A stretch of 38,289 bases of DNA from Betaproteobacteria bacterium (lineage in GTDB: Bacteria; Pseudomonadota; Gammaproteobacteria; Burkholderiales; SG8-41), in assembly GCA_028292435.1 (NCBI GenBank), contig JAQGMI010000078.1, forward strand, positions 1-38,289, in the 5' to 3' direction. The translations under genes were made by a program, and so were the position numbers. Below the pieces are notes generated by a model, which was given only the letters and a program-made list of their open reading frames with translations, was not told where the DNA came from and ran no database searches. Positions within the stretch are counted from its first letter, which is position 1. Each line of letters opens with the position of its first letter. Below, piece by piece: positions 17,301 to 25,041 of this stretch.

Positions 17301-17915
17301 ATGAAACCGTTTACCACGCTCACTGCAATCGCAGCTCCGCTTGACGAAGCGAACATCGACACCAATCAATTGTGCCCGACGCGCTTCAACAAAGTGCCGC
17401 GCGGGCCGAGGTACGCGCAGGTGCTGTTTCACGACCGGCGCTTTAACGCCGATGGCAGCGAGAAAGAGTTTTTGCTCAACGTCGAGCCGTTCAAAAGCGC
17501 GCGCATCCTCGTTGCCGATCGCAATTTCGGCTGCGGCTCATCGCGCGAAAGCGCGGTCTATGCGTTGCATGAATTCGGCATCCGCTGCGTGATTTCGCCG
17601 AGCTTCGGTGACATTCACGCAAATAACTGCAGCAAAAACGGCTTGTTGCCGGTGGTGCTGCCGGAAGCCGTTGCAGCATCTATCCGCGCACAGTTACGCG
17701 ACAAGCCCGGCGCTACGCTGACTGTTGATCTGAAATCGCAAACCGTCACCGATCCTTCAGGCAAGGTGCACGGTTTCGATATTCACCCGGTGCGCAAGAA
17801 ATGCCTGCTGGAAGGTCTCGACGATGTTTCCCGCACCCAGCAGTACCGCGGCGAGATTGAAGCATTCGAGTCTGCTTACAAAACTGAACGGCCCTGGTTG
17901 TATCCCAACGCCTGA
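17301..17915 (+). CDS. 3-isopropylmalate dehydratase-type small subunit (LeuD-like)
   Basis: The 204-residue protein starting at the ATG at 17301 matches the E. coli-type LeuD swivel domain. It has NIDTNQLCPTRF near the start (the family usually reads DTDQIIPxRF), the loop NFGCGSSRESAVYAL with the substrate arginine and serine pair, and FGDIHANNCSKNGLLPV. It pairs with the upstream LeuC-like subunit, only 2 bp away, to form the active heterodimer. The operon appears to end here: the next gene is convergent and its stop is 17 bp away, and I see no hairpin with a T run between them. Confidence 0.93.
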   Translation: MKPFTTLTAIAAPLDEANIDTNQLCPTRFNKVPRGPRYAQVLFHDRRFNADGSEKEFLLNVEPFKSARILVADRNFGCGSSRESAVYALHEFGIRCVISPSFGDIHANNCSKNGLLPVVLPEAVAASIRAQLRDKPGATLTVDLKSQTVTDPSGKVHGFDIHPVRKKCLLEGLDDVSRTQQYRGEIEAFESAYKTERPWLYPNA

Positions 17916-17932
17916 TGCGTCGAGGCTCGCCG

Positions 17933-18895
17933 CTATTCGAGCTTGATGCCGGCGGCGCGCACGACCTTGGTCCATTTTTCGAGGTCGGCGCGCATGAAAC
18001 GCGCAAATTCCTCCGGCGTGCTTTCGAGTGTTTCGGCGCCGAGGCGCGTAAACGCATCGCGCGTGGCTTTCGTGCGCAGTGTTTTGACGAGCGCGGCGTG
18101 AACCTTGAGCACCACATCTTGCGGCGTCGCTGCCGGCATCACGATGCCGGTCCACGTGCTGGAATCGAAGCCGGGTATACCGGATTCCGCGATAGTAGGC
18201 AGCTCCGGCATTGCGGAAGCGCGCTTGATCGTGGTTACGGCGAGTGCTCGCAACCGGCCGGATTGTATGTAACCGATCGACGCTGAAAGCTGATCGAAAA
18301 ATATGTCGATTTGACCGCCCATAAGGTCAATGAGCCCGGGGCCGCTCCCTTTATAGGGAATGTGGATGAACTTGGTGCCGGTTTCGCGTTGGAACAGTTC
18401 GCCGCTCAGGTGATTGGTCGTACCGGCGCCGGATGAACCCATGGTGATTTTGCCGGGTCGTGATTTCGCCAGCGTGATAAATTCCTTGACGCTTTTTGCC
18501 GGTATCGACGGATGCATTTCAAGCACGAGCGGCACGTTATTGACGAGTGAGGTCGTCGCAAAATCCTTGATCGGGTCATAGCCCATTTTTGGATACAACG
18601 GCGGCGCCGTTGAGAGCGTGCCGGTCGAGCCGAGCGTCAGCGTATAGCCATCGGGGGCGGCTTTAGAGCCAATCTCGGTGCCAAGCGTGCCGCCGGCGCC
18701 ACCGCGGTTGTCGATTACAATCTGCTGCCCCAGTGCTTCCGCCATGCCGGGCGCGATCGTGCGCGCGGTGATGTCGATGTTGCCGCCGGGTGCATACGGC
18801 ACGATGATACGAATCGAACGTTCGGGATATGCAGCGAGCGCATGGCTCGTTGCGACCAGTAGAGCGAGCAACGTCAAGCCGTGAACTGTACGCAT
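17933..18895 (-). CDS. tctC: Tripartite tricarboxylate transporter receptor TctC (Bug family)
   Basis: The 320-residue protein has a cleavable signal peptide (MRTVHGLTLLALLVATSHALA) and the full Bug-family pattern: YPERSIRIIVPYAPGGNIDITAR after the signal (ligand-loop PGG), VIDNRGGAGGTLGTE, the second ligand loop with GSSGAGTTNHLSGELF, and LPTIAESGIPGF toward the C-terminus. Bug proteins bind carboxylated solutes in the periplasm and deliver them to TctAB. A very strong GGAGGAGA site precedes the ATG. It is convergent with the operon containing tctB and tctA rather than inside it, so it must be expressed from its own promoter. Pairing with that TctAB is the simplest inference. Confidence 0.95.
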   Translation of the reverse strand: MRTVHGLTLLALLVATSHALAAYPERSIRIIVPYAPGGNIDITARTIAPGMAEALGQQIVIDNRGGAGGTLGTEIGSKAAPDGYTLTLGSTGTLSTAPPLYPKMGYDPIKDFATTSLVNNVPLVLEMHPSIPAKSVKEFITLAKSRPGKITMGSSGAGTTNHLSGELFQRETGTKFIHIPYKGSGPGLIDLMGGQIDIFFDQLSASIGYIQSGRLRALAVTTIKRASAMPELPTIAESGIPGFDSSTWTGIVMPAATPQDVVLKVHAALVKTLRTKATRDAFTRLGAETLESTPEEFARFMRADLEKWTKVVRAAGIKLE

Positions 18896-18972
18896 TTCTC
18901 CTCCAGCTTTTTTGATTCCAGACTAGCCTAGCATGAAACCGCCGCGTCACCGAAGCGCTCGCAGTGATGGCT

Positions 18973-18978
18973 TATAAT
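18973..18978 (+). promoter_or_regulatory. Probable -10 element for the deacetylase-dioxygenase pair
   Basis: A perfect TATAAT lies 27 bp before the GTG at 19006. Because a transcript from it would start near 18985, the more upstream ATG at 18967 cannot be the start. No good TTGACA is visible at the right distance upstream, so the promoter is either extended or helped by an activator. Confidence 0.5.
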
Positions 18979-19005
18979 CGAAGCTCCGATTTTCAGGAAT
19001 TCCCC

Positions 19006-19878
19006 GTGAGACCCGAACAACGCCTGCCTTATTCAGCAATCATCGATCGCAAACCGCTCAAACTGCCGCGCGGTGTGCGCCTCGTCGTGTGGCCAATCGT
19101 CAACGTCGAAGTGTGGGACATCGAGCGGCCGATGCCGCGGCAGGCCTTGCCGCCGCCGACCGGCGTTACGCGACTGCCCGATGTGCCGCACTGGGCATGG
19201 CATGAATACGGTAACCGCGTTGGCTTCTGGCGTTTGAAGGCCGCGCTCGACCGCCTGAAGATCACGCCGTCGCTCTCCATCAACGCGCGCGTGTGCGAAG
19301 ACTATCCGCGCATCGCGCAGGCTGCTCACGATGCGGGATGGGAATTCATGGGTCATTCGTACGATCAGCGTCCGATTCATCTCGAGCCGAAGCAGCTCAA
19401 GACAATCAGGAAAACCGTGAAGGTGATTCAGAAATTTACCGGCAAGCCGCCCGTCGGCTGGCTCGGTCCGGGTTTCACCCAAACGCTCGATACACCGGAA
19501 AACCTGGTCGAGGCGGGCATCAAGTACATCTGCGACTGGCCGATCGACGACGAGCCGGTCGAAATCAAAACCGCGAAAGGACCGCTGCTGACATTGCCGT
19601 ACAGCATCGAACTGAACGACATCGCGCTGATGATCGTGCAGCACCAGAACCCACAGGAACTCTACACGCGCTGCATGGATTATTTCGAGCGGCTCTACGC
19701 CGAATCGACCGGGCGCGCCAAGATTATGTCGATCGCGGTGCATCCATACATTTCGGGCACGCCGTTCCGCATCAAGTATTTCGAGCAGGTGCTCGCGGAC
19801 CTCAAAAAGAAACCCGGCGTTGTGTTCTGGACCGGTGAAGAAATCATGAACTGGTACAAGACCGCGCGTCGTCAGTAG
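19006..19878 (+). CDS. Polysaccharide deacetylase family protein (PuuE-like)
   Basis: I choose the GTG at 19006 because AGGAA lies 6 bp upstream and a TATAAT promoter element lies between it and the earlier in-frame starts. The 290-residue protein is a NodB-fold metal hydrolase of the PuuE/allantoinase-like group: VVWPIVNVEVW near the N-terminus, SINARVCEDYP, the metal-side motif MGHSYDQRPIHL, GWLGPGFTQT and a late AVHPYISGTPFR. PuuE-type proteins open cyclic ureides such as allantoin, and relatives act on other amides; the sequence does not fix the substrate. There is no signal peptide, so it should be cytosolic. The next gene starts 11 bp downstream and is probably co-transcribed. Confidence 0.88.
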   Translation: MRPEQRLPYSAIIDRKPLKLPRGVRLVVWPIVNVEVWDIERPMPRQALPPPTGVTRLPDVPHWAWHEYGNRVGFWRLKAALDRLKITPSLSINARVCEDYPRIAQAAHDAGWEFMGHSYDQRPIHLEPKQLKTIRKTVKVIQKFTGKPPVGWLGPGFTQTLDTPENLVEAGIKYICDWPIDDEPVEIKTAKGPLLTLPYSIELNDIALMIVQHQNPQELYTRCMDYFERLYAESTGRAKIMSIAVHPYISGTPFRIKYFEQVLADLKKKPGVVFWTGEEIMNWYKTARRQ

Positions 19879-19889
19879 GGAATTACATC

Positions 19890-20831
19890 ATGCAAAATGT
19901 GAATGTTCGTGCAGATACCGCGCAAACGGATCGACTGGAAGTTGTCTCGATGAAGGCGATGCTCGGCGCGGAAGTGCGCTGCGGCGACTTGCGCAAGCTT
20001 GACGACGCGGGGATTGCAGCTTTACGCCAGGCGTGGCTCGACAACCTGGTGATCGTTGTCCGCGGCCAGACTTTGAGCGATCCCGAGCTCATGGCGTTCG
20101 GCCGGCGCCTAGGCGACCTCGACTCGGCGCCGCTCGCAAAAACCGGCAGCGAGAAAGCTCGCGCGCACGAGGAAGTCATCGTCGTTTCGAATGTCATGGA
20201 AAACGGCGTGCCGATCGGCGTCTTGCGCGATGCGGAGGTCGTCTGGCATTCCGACAACTCGTATCGCGATGTCCCTCTATCGTTTAGCGCCCTTTACGCA
20301 CTTGAAATTCCACCGACCGGCGGCAACACCGGCTTCGCTAACATGTACCGCGCGCTTGAAACGATGCCTGCCGATCTGCGCCAGCGCATCGACGGTCTCA
20401 CGATTAAGCACGACATGACGTACAACAGCGCGGGCGACTTGCGCGACGGCTTCAAGCCGGTCGCCGATGTGCGCGATGCACCGGGCCCAAGCCATCCCAT
20501 CGTGCGCACGCATGCTGAAACGGGTTACAACGCGCTTTATCTCGGCCGCCGGCCGAATGCCTATATTGACGGATTGTCCGTCGCTGAATCTGAAGAACTG
20601 CTGAATGCGTTATGGATGCATGCAACGCAGCCGCATCTGACCTGGCATCACCAGTGGAAAGTCGGCGATCTGCTGATATGGGACAACCGCTGCGTGATGC
20701 ATTACAGGGCGCCGTTCGACGGCGGGCACCGGCGGGTGATGCATCGAATTCAGGGCAAGGGCGACAAGCCGACCCTGAGAGCAGATGCAAAAGCAGCGTC
20801 GCACCCGCGCAGCAGAGCGGAAGCACGCTAG
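19890..20831 (+). CDS. TauD/TfdA-family Fe(II)/2-oxoglutarate dioxygenase
   Basis: The 313-residue protein has the iron-binding facial triad of TauD enzymes: H120 and D122 in VWHSDNSYRD and a distal H271 in CVMHYRAPFD, with R282 in HRRVMHRI placed to bind 2-oxoglutarate. Family members hydroxylate taurine, aryloxyalkanoates or other acids with O2 and 2-oxoglutarate, releasing CO2 and succinate. The genomic link to a PuuE-like amidohydrolase 11 bp upstream hints at breakdown of a nitrogenous or carboxylated compound. It is convergent with the SecA-like gene, whose stop lies 57 bp away, and no clear terminator separates them. Confidence 0.93.
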   Translation: MQNVNVRADTAQTDRLEVVSMKAMLGAEVRCGDLRKLDDAGIAALRQAWLDNLVIVVRGQTLSDPELMAFGRRLGDLDSAPLAKTGSEKARAHEEVIVVSNVMENGVPIGVLRDAEVVWHSDNSYRDVPLSFSALYALEIPPTGGNTGFANMYRALETMPADLRQRIDGLTIKHDMTYNSAGDLRDGFKPVADVRDAPGPSHPIVRTHAETGYNALYLGRRPNAYIDGLSVAESEELLNALWMHATQPHLTWHHQWKVGDLLIWDNRCVMHYRAPFDGGHRRVMHRIQGKGDKPTLRADAKAASHPRSRAEAR

Positions 20832-20888
20832 GGCATTTCAGGATCTCCGCATTCCAGCGTCCGCCGCGTCGAACCTGCGAAAGAGCGG

Positions 20889-22880
20889 TTAGCGCTGAAT
20901 CCCGGCAAACCCAAGCATCTCGAATAATTTCCGATCCTGCTTGAGCGTATTCATTCGAATATTCCGGTTATAGCGTTCGGCCGTAGACTGCGCCAGGCGA
21001 ACGAGCATGCGAAGCAATTGACCGGGAAGGATATGTCCTTCAGAAAAGCCGCGCAGACATAGAGCGCGCAATCCGGGTGCGAATCGCACGAACAACTCAT
21101 CCTCAAGGCTCACCATCGCTTCGACCGTGCCCGGTTCGCCCTGGCGTCCGCTGCGGCCAAAGAGCTGGCGGTCGACGCGGGCGCTTTCGTGAAATTCAGT
21201 GAGGATGACATGCAGCCCGCCGCGATTTTTGACTTCCGGATCGAGCTTGATGTCGGTGCCGCGGCCGGCCATGTTGGTCGCGACGGTGATGCGCCCCGGT
21301 TGACCCGCTTGCGCCACGGAGTCGGCTTCGGTTTTGTCCTGACGCGCATTGAGCACAGTGTGATCGACATTCGATGATGTGAGCAATTCGCTCAAGTGTT
21401 CGGATGCCATCACCGAACGCGTGCCGACGAGCACAGGCCGTCCGCTACGGCTCATTTCCGCTGCACGCTTCGCCACCGCCTGCCAGCGTTCTTCGGAAGT
21501 GCGCCAGCAACTGTCGGGCAACCGTTGGCGGCGCCGCGGCTTGTTGGTTGGGACGGGCCATACCTCAAGATCGTAAACACGGCGCACTTCAGGCGCGACT
21601 TCCGCGGCGGTGCCCGTCATGCCGCCCAATAGAAGATAACGCCGGAAGTAACGCTGGTAAGTCATCTGTGAGAGCGTTCTGCGCTGGCCGGTTATTTCAC
21701 AGCCTTCCTTGGCCTCGACCATCTGGTGGAGCCCGCCTTCCCATGAACGGTCCGGCATTACACGGCCGGTAAACTCGTCGACGATTTGTACTTTGTTGTC
21801 AGTCACGATGTAATGCACGTCGCGTTGAAAGCCGTGCAGTGCAGACAGCGCATGCTGGAGTAATTCGCGCCGCCAGATCGAAGACTTCCATACGCCGGAC
21901 AGGTCCTTGCTCAATTCTTCAATTGCCTGCAAGCCCGCGGGTTTCACCAATATCTCGCGCTTGAGTGTGATATCGAAGTGCTCGCCGGACGTCATGCGTT
22001 TCGCGAAATCGATCGCGGTCGCGTAAAGCTCGCCGCCGGTATCGTCCGGTATGGTTTCCGAAATGATCAGCGGCGTGCGCGCTTCATCGATCAGCACGCT
22101 GTCGGCTTCGTCGACTATCGCCATGTGCAGGCCGCGCAGCAGTGTTGGCGCCTGCCGGTGCGGCTTGTATAGGGCTTGTATGCGCAAATGCGAGGTGAGG
22201 GCGCCTTTGGTCGCGATGCGGTCTTTCAGATAATCAAATACAAGTTCTTTATTGGATACATAGACGATGTCCCGCGCATACTGAGCACCTCGTTCCGGCA
22301 ACTCCATATCCTGCTTGATGACGCCTACTGTCAGGCCGAGAAATTCATACAGCGGCATATTCTCCCCGGCGTCGCGCTCGGCCAGGTAGTCATTGACCGT
22401 CACGACATGAACTGCGATACCGGCGGCAGCGGCGGTACTGGCCGCTAGCGTCGCCACCAGCGTCTTACCTTCGCCGGTCGCCATTTCAGCGATTGCACCT
22501 TGCAATAATGTCCAGCCGCCGGCCAGCTGCACGTCGTAATGACGTTTGCCGAGCGTCCGTCGCGAGGCCTCACGAATCGCGGCAAACGATCTCGCCACCA
22601 GTGATTTTTCAAAGCCGGCACGTTGCATGGCAAAGCAGGCAGCGCGAAATTCATTCTTGAGCGCGTCGTCGTCCAGAGGTGTGACGCGAGATTCGAGCCC
22701 GCAGGTAGCATCGACAACCGCCTGCCAACGCTTCGCCGGCGCTTTCAGCTGCGGCAGCCGGGCGACCGCACCGCGCAGATACTCTTCGAGCGCAAGTTCT
22801 CTTTGTTCCGTACGTTCGACGTAAATGCCGTCGCCGACTTCGGCGCCCCGATTAACGAGCAACGCGCCGACATTAGACAT
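20889..22880 (-). CDS. SecA-like translocase ATPase, shortened paralogue
   Basis: The 663-residue protein carries the whole SecA DEAD motor: Walker A MATGEGKT (134-140), VTVNDYLAERDA, a preprotein-crosslinking-domain entry reading SNKELVFDYLKD, Walker B IVDEADSVLIDEARTPL (DEAD 257-260), GGMTGTA, and the motif V/VI block NMAGRGTDIKLD with FGRSGRQGEPG. Housekeeping SecA is about 900 residues. Here the protein stops soon after the first part of the helical scaffold (AERYNRNIRMNTLKQDRK), so the two-helix finger region and the zinc-binding C-terminal tail are absent. The ATG lies inside the end of the upstream M50-fusion gene (8-bp overlap), so the two are translated together. I infer an accessory motor dedicated to that system, not the general secretory SecA. 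Confidence 0.9.
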   Translation of the reverse strand: MSNVGALLVNRGAEVGDGIYVERTEQRELALEEYLRGAVARLPQLKAPAKRWQAVVDATCGLESRVTPLDDDALKNEFRAACFAMQRAGFEKSLVARSFAAIREASRRTLGKRHYDVQLAGGWTLLQGAIAEMATGEGKTLVATLAASTAAAAGIAVHVVTVNDYLAERDAGENMPLYEFLGLTVGVIKQDMELPERGAQYARDIVYVSNKELVFDYLKDRIATKGALTSHLRIQALYKPHRQAPTLLRGLHMAIVDEADSVLIDEARTPLIISETIPDDTGGELYATAIDFAKRMTSGEHFDITLKREILVKPAGLQAIEELSKDLSGVWKSSIWRRELLQHALSALHGFQRDVHYIVTDNKVQIVDEFTGRVMPDRSWEGGLHQMVEAKEGCEITGQRRTLSQMTYQRYFRRYLLLGGMTGTAAEVAPEVRRVYDLEVWPVPTNKPRRRQRLPDSCWRTSEERWQAVAKRAAEMSRSGRPVLVGTRSVMASEHLSELLTSSNVDHTVLNARQDKTEADSVAQAGQPGRITVATNMAGRGTDIKLDPEVKNRGGLHVILTEFHESARVDRQLFGRSGRQGEPGTVEAMVSLEDELFVRFAPGLRALCLRGFSEGHILPGQLLRMLVRLAQSTAERYNRNIRMNTLKQDRKLFEMLGFAGIQR

Positions 22881-25020
22881 TGAACCGGCTCAGAAATAAT
22901 TGACGCAACCGGCGATAACCCTGATACGCGAGCGGCTCGCTTGCATGGCTCATACGCACATGCACGCGCTCGCCAAATGCGGCGGGCAGAGCCTGCGGCG
23001 GCAACTGGAAGTCGAAAATGAACACACGCTCGATCGTCTTGAGTCCTTTTTCATCTTTCGGATCAACTGCGATCGCGCCGCCGCCGGTTGGGCCCAGTGC
23101 AGCGCTCGGCAGTTCTTCAATGCCGCCGGGCATTTCCCTGATGAGAGTAACGGGGTGCGTCGCAAAGATTGAGTCAGCGAGCCGCATTTCCGCTGAACGA
23201 AACCTGGTGCGCGCGAGATCGATGTTGTCCTGTGGAATGACGACGCGCGCAAGCAATTGCCGCCTGTCGAGCACATAACCCACCAATTCGCCCTTTTTGT
23301 AATAGCTGCCGGGCATGTCCTGCGGATTCGTTGCGGTGACTGTCCCATCGACCGCGCTGTATAAGACCAGCCTTGCATAGCGCTCTTCGGTTCGCGCGAG
23401 CACGTCGCGCTCATGCTCGAGCTGGCGGAGGCTGACCTCGGCTTTGGTCGGATTGGAATATTGCTCGTAGTAATACCTGGCTTGCGCTTCGTCGACTCTG
23501 GCGCGGGCAACCTGGAGTTCCGCGTCGAGGAGCGGGTCTTCGAGCGCGGCAACGGCCGTGCCCTGAGTGACCGCCGTTCCGGGTGCGACGAGCCAACGCT
23601 GGAAAAATCCATTGCCGCCCGTGCGCAGCAACGCCTGTTCGGGCAGCCACACAACGCCATCGGCTTGAGTGCGCAACGGCATGGGCACGAAAACCGTCAC
23701 AATAAACGCCGCCGCCAGCAAGCCGAGCGACACCCTGATTGCGTGTCCACGTTGTCGCTGCAGCCCGGGGCTTTCGGTCACATGTTTGAACGCTTTCCAG
23801 ACCGGCACGCAGAAAAGCGTGCCTGCTCCCCACAGCGCGAGCAGGACACCAAAAATAAAAAACTCGCCCGCGATGAACAGGATGATCGTAATCGTGATGA
23901 ATAAACGATAGCACCACGAGAGTATCGAATATGCGACCAGCCAACGTTTTTCCGTCGATGATTCCGCAGGCGGTTCGATCTCCGTTGCGCGGAATATGTA
24001 GCGGTCCCACAAGTAGCTGAGATAACGCTGGCCGCGCTGCGCCATGTTCGGCATTTCAATCAGATCGGTGAATATGTAATAACCGTCGTAACGCAATAGC
24101 GGGTTGCCGTTGACGATGACAGTCGAGACGCCGGCGATCAGCATGACATTGAACGCGACCGCGCGCACGAGGCCCGGCTCGGTGAGCAGCCATACGTACA
24201 TGGCCAGTGCCGCAAGGAACACTTCGACCAGCATGCCGGCCGCGCCGACGACTGCACGCTGGACTTTTGACGGAAAAGCGGACGAGGCGGACGCCTCCAC
24301 GTACGGAACCGGCGCGAAAACGAGAAACATCACGCCGATCTCGCGCACCGCGCCGCCCCATACCTTCGTCGCGAATCCGTGTCCGAGTTCGTGCATCAAC
24401 TTGACGAGAGGAAAGACGAGTGCGAGCGCGATCAGGTTGCCGGTTGCCAGCACGCGATCGGACAGGTTCTGGGTAAGCTCCAGCCAGTGCTGGGCGGCCA
24501 ACAGCGATGCCGGAATCACAATGGCGGCCCAGAGCATCGCGCCTGCAGGCCCGAACACCCATGCGATGCGCGGCGCCCAGCGCGTGAGCAAAGCGTCGGG
24601 ATCAATGAGCGGGATCTTGAGGCTCATCGGGTTCATGAGCCATTGCTTCCAGGTCTGATTGCGGCGTTTGCGGTAGCGCTCAAACAGTGCTGCCGCGTCT
24701 GGCGTCACGTCGGCGTGCAGCAGATCGGCCGCGTGCAACTGGATTAACAGATCGACGACTTCGTTTTGCGTGGGCACATCGTCGCCGGCCGTGTTGCATG
24801 CCTCTTCCCAGAGCACTTGCATGCTCGTCTTTCCATTCATGCGCAGAATGAATGCGTGGGCCGCGGCCGACATCCGGTGAAAGCGTCCGCCCGATTCGTC
24901 CTGGACAACAAACCATACTTCACCGCGATAAACGTGACGCCGGATCTGCGCGTGAGGTATCAAGCGGGGTTTGAGCCCGGCAACGTTATGCCAGGATGAG
25001 CTGAAGAGAGGACGTGCCAT
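22873..25020 (-). CDS. PqqD/RRE-like domain – M50 site-2 metalloprotease – HlyD-like fusion membrane protein
   Basis: A 715-residue fusion. Residues about 15-105 read like a PqqD/RRE peptide-recognition domain (VQDESGGRFHRMSAAAHAFILRMNGKTS and a helical end DLLIQLHAADLL). Membrane helices follow, with the M50 zinc motif HELGH (210-214), PVPYVEAS, and the third-ligand motif NPLLRYDGYY (305-314). After a further membrane region to about 447 comes a periplasmic HlyD/lipoyl-like part (about 455-650) with a coiled-coil stretch (QVARARVDEAQARYYYEQY ... LEHERDVLART). M50 proteases cleave within or near membranes; HlyD parts bridge the periplasm. It lies between a HlyD adaptor gene (21 bp upstream) and the SecA-like gene (8-bp overlap). 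The RRE call is based on pattern only. Confidence 0.87.
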   Translation of the reverse strand: MARPLFSSSWHNVAGLKPRLIPHAQIRRHVYRGEVWFVVQDESGGRFHRMSAAAHAFILRMNGKTSMQVLWEEACNTAGDDVPTQNEVVDLLIQLHAADLLHADVTPDAAALFERYRKRRNQTWKQWLMNPMSLKIPLIDPDALLTRWAPRIAWVFGPAGAMLWAAIVIPASLLAAQHWLELTQNLSDRVLATGNLIALALVFPLVKLMHELGHGFATKVWGGAVREIGVMFLVFAPVPYVEASASSAFPSKVQRAVVGAAGMLVEVFLAALAMYVWLLTEPGLVRAVAFNVMLIAGVSTVIVNGNPLLRYDGYYIFTDLIEMPNMAQRGQRYLSYLWDRYIFRATEIEPPAESSTEKRWLVAYSILSWCYRLFITITIILFIAGEFFIFGVLLALWGAGTLFCVPVWKAFKHVTESPGLQRQRGHAIRVSLGLLAAAFIVTVFVPMPLRTQADGVVWLPEQALLRTGGNGFFQRWLVAPGTAVTQGTAVAALEDPLLDAELQVARARVDEAQARYYYEQYSNPTKAEVSLRQLEHERDVLARTEERYARLVLYSAVDGTVTATNPQDMPGSYYKKGELVGYVLDRRQLLARVVIPQDNIDLARTRFRSAEMRLADSIFATHPVTLIREMPGGIEELPSAALGPTGGGAIAVDPKDEKGLKTIERVFIFDFQLPPQALPAAFGERVHVRMSHASEPLAYQGYRRLRQLFLSRFNV

Positions 25021-25041
25021 CGCGGGTTCGGTCGGACGGCG

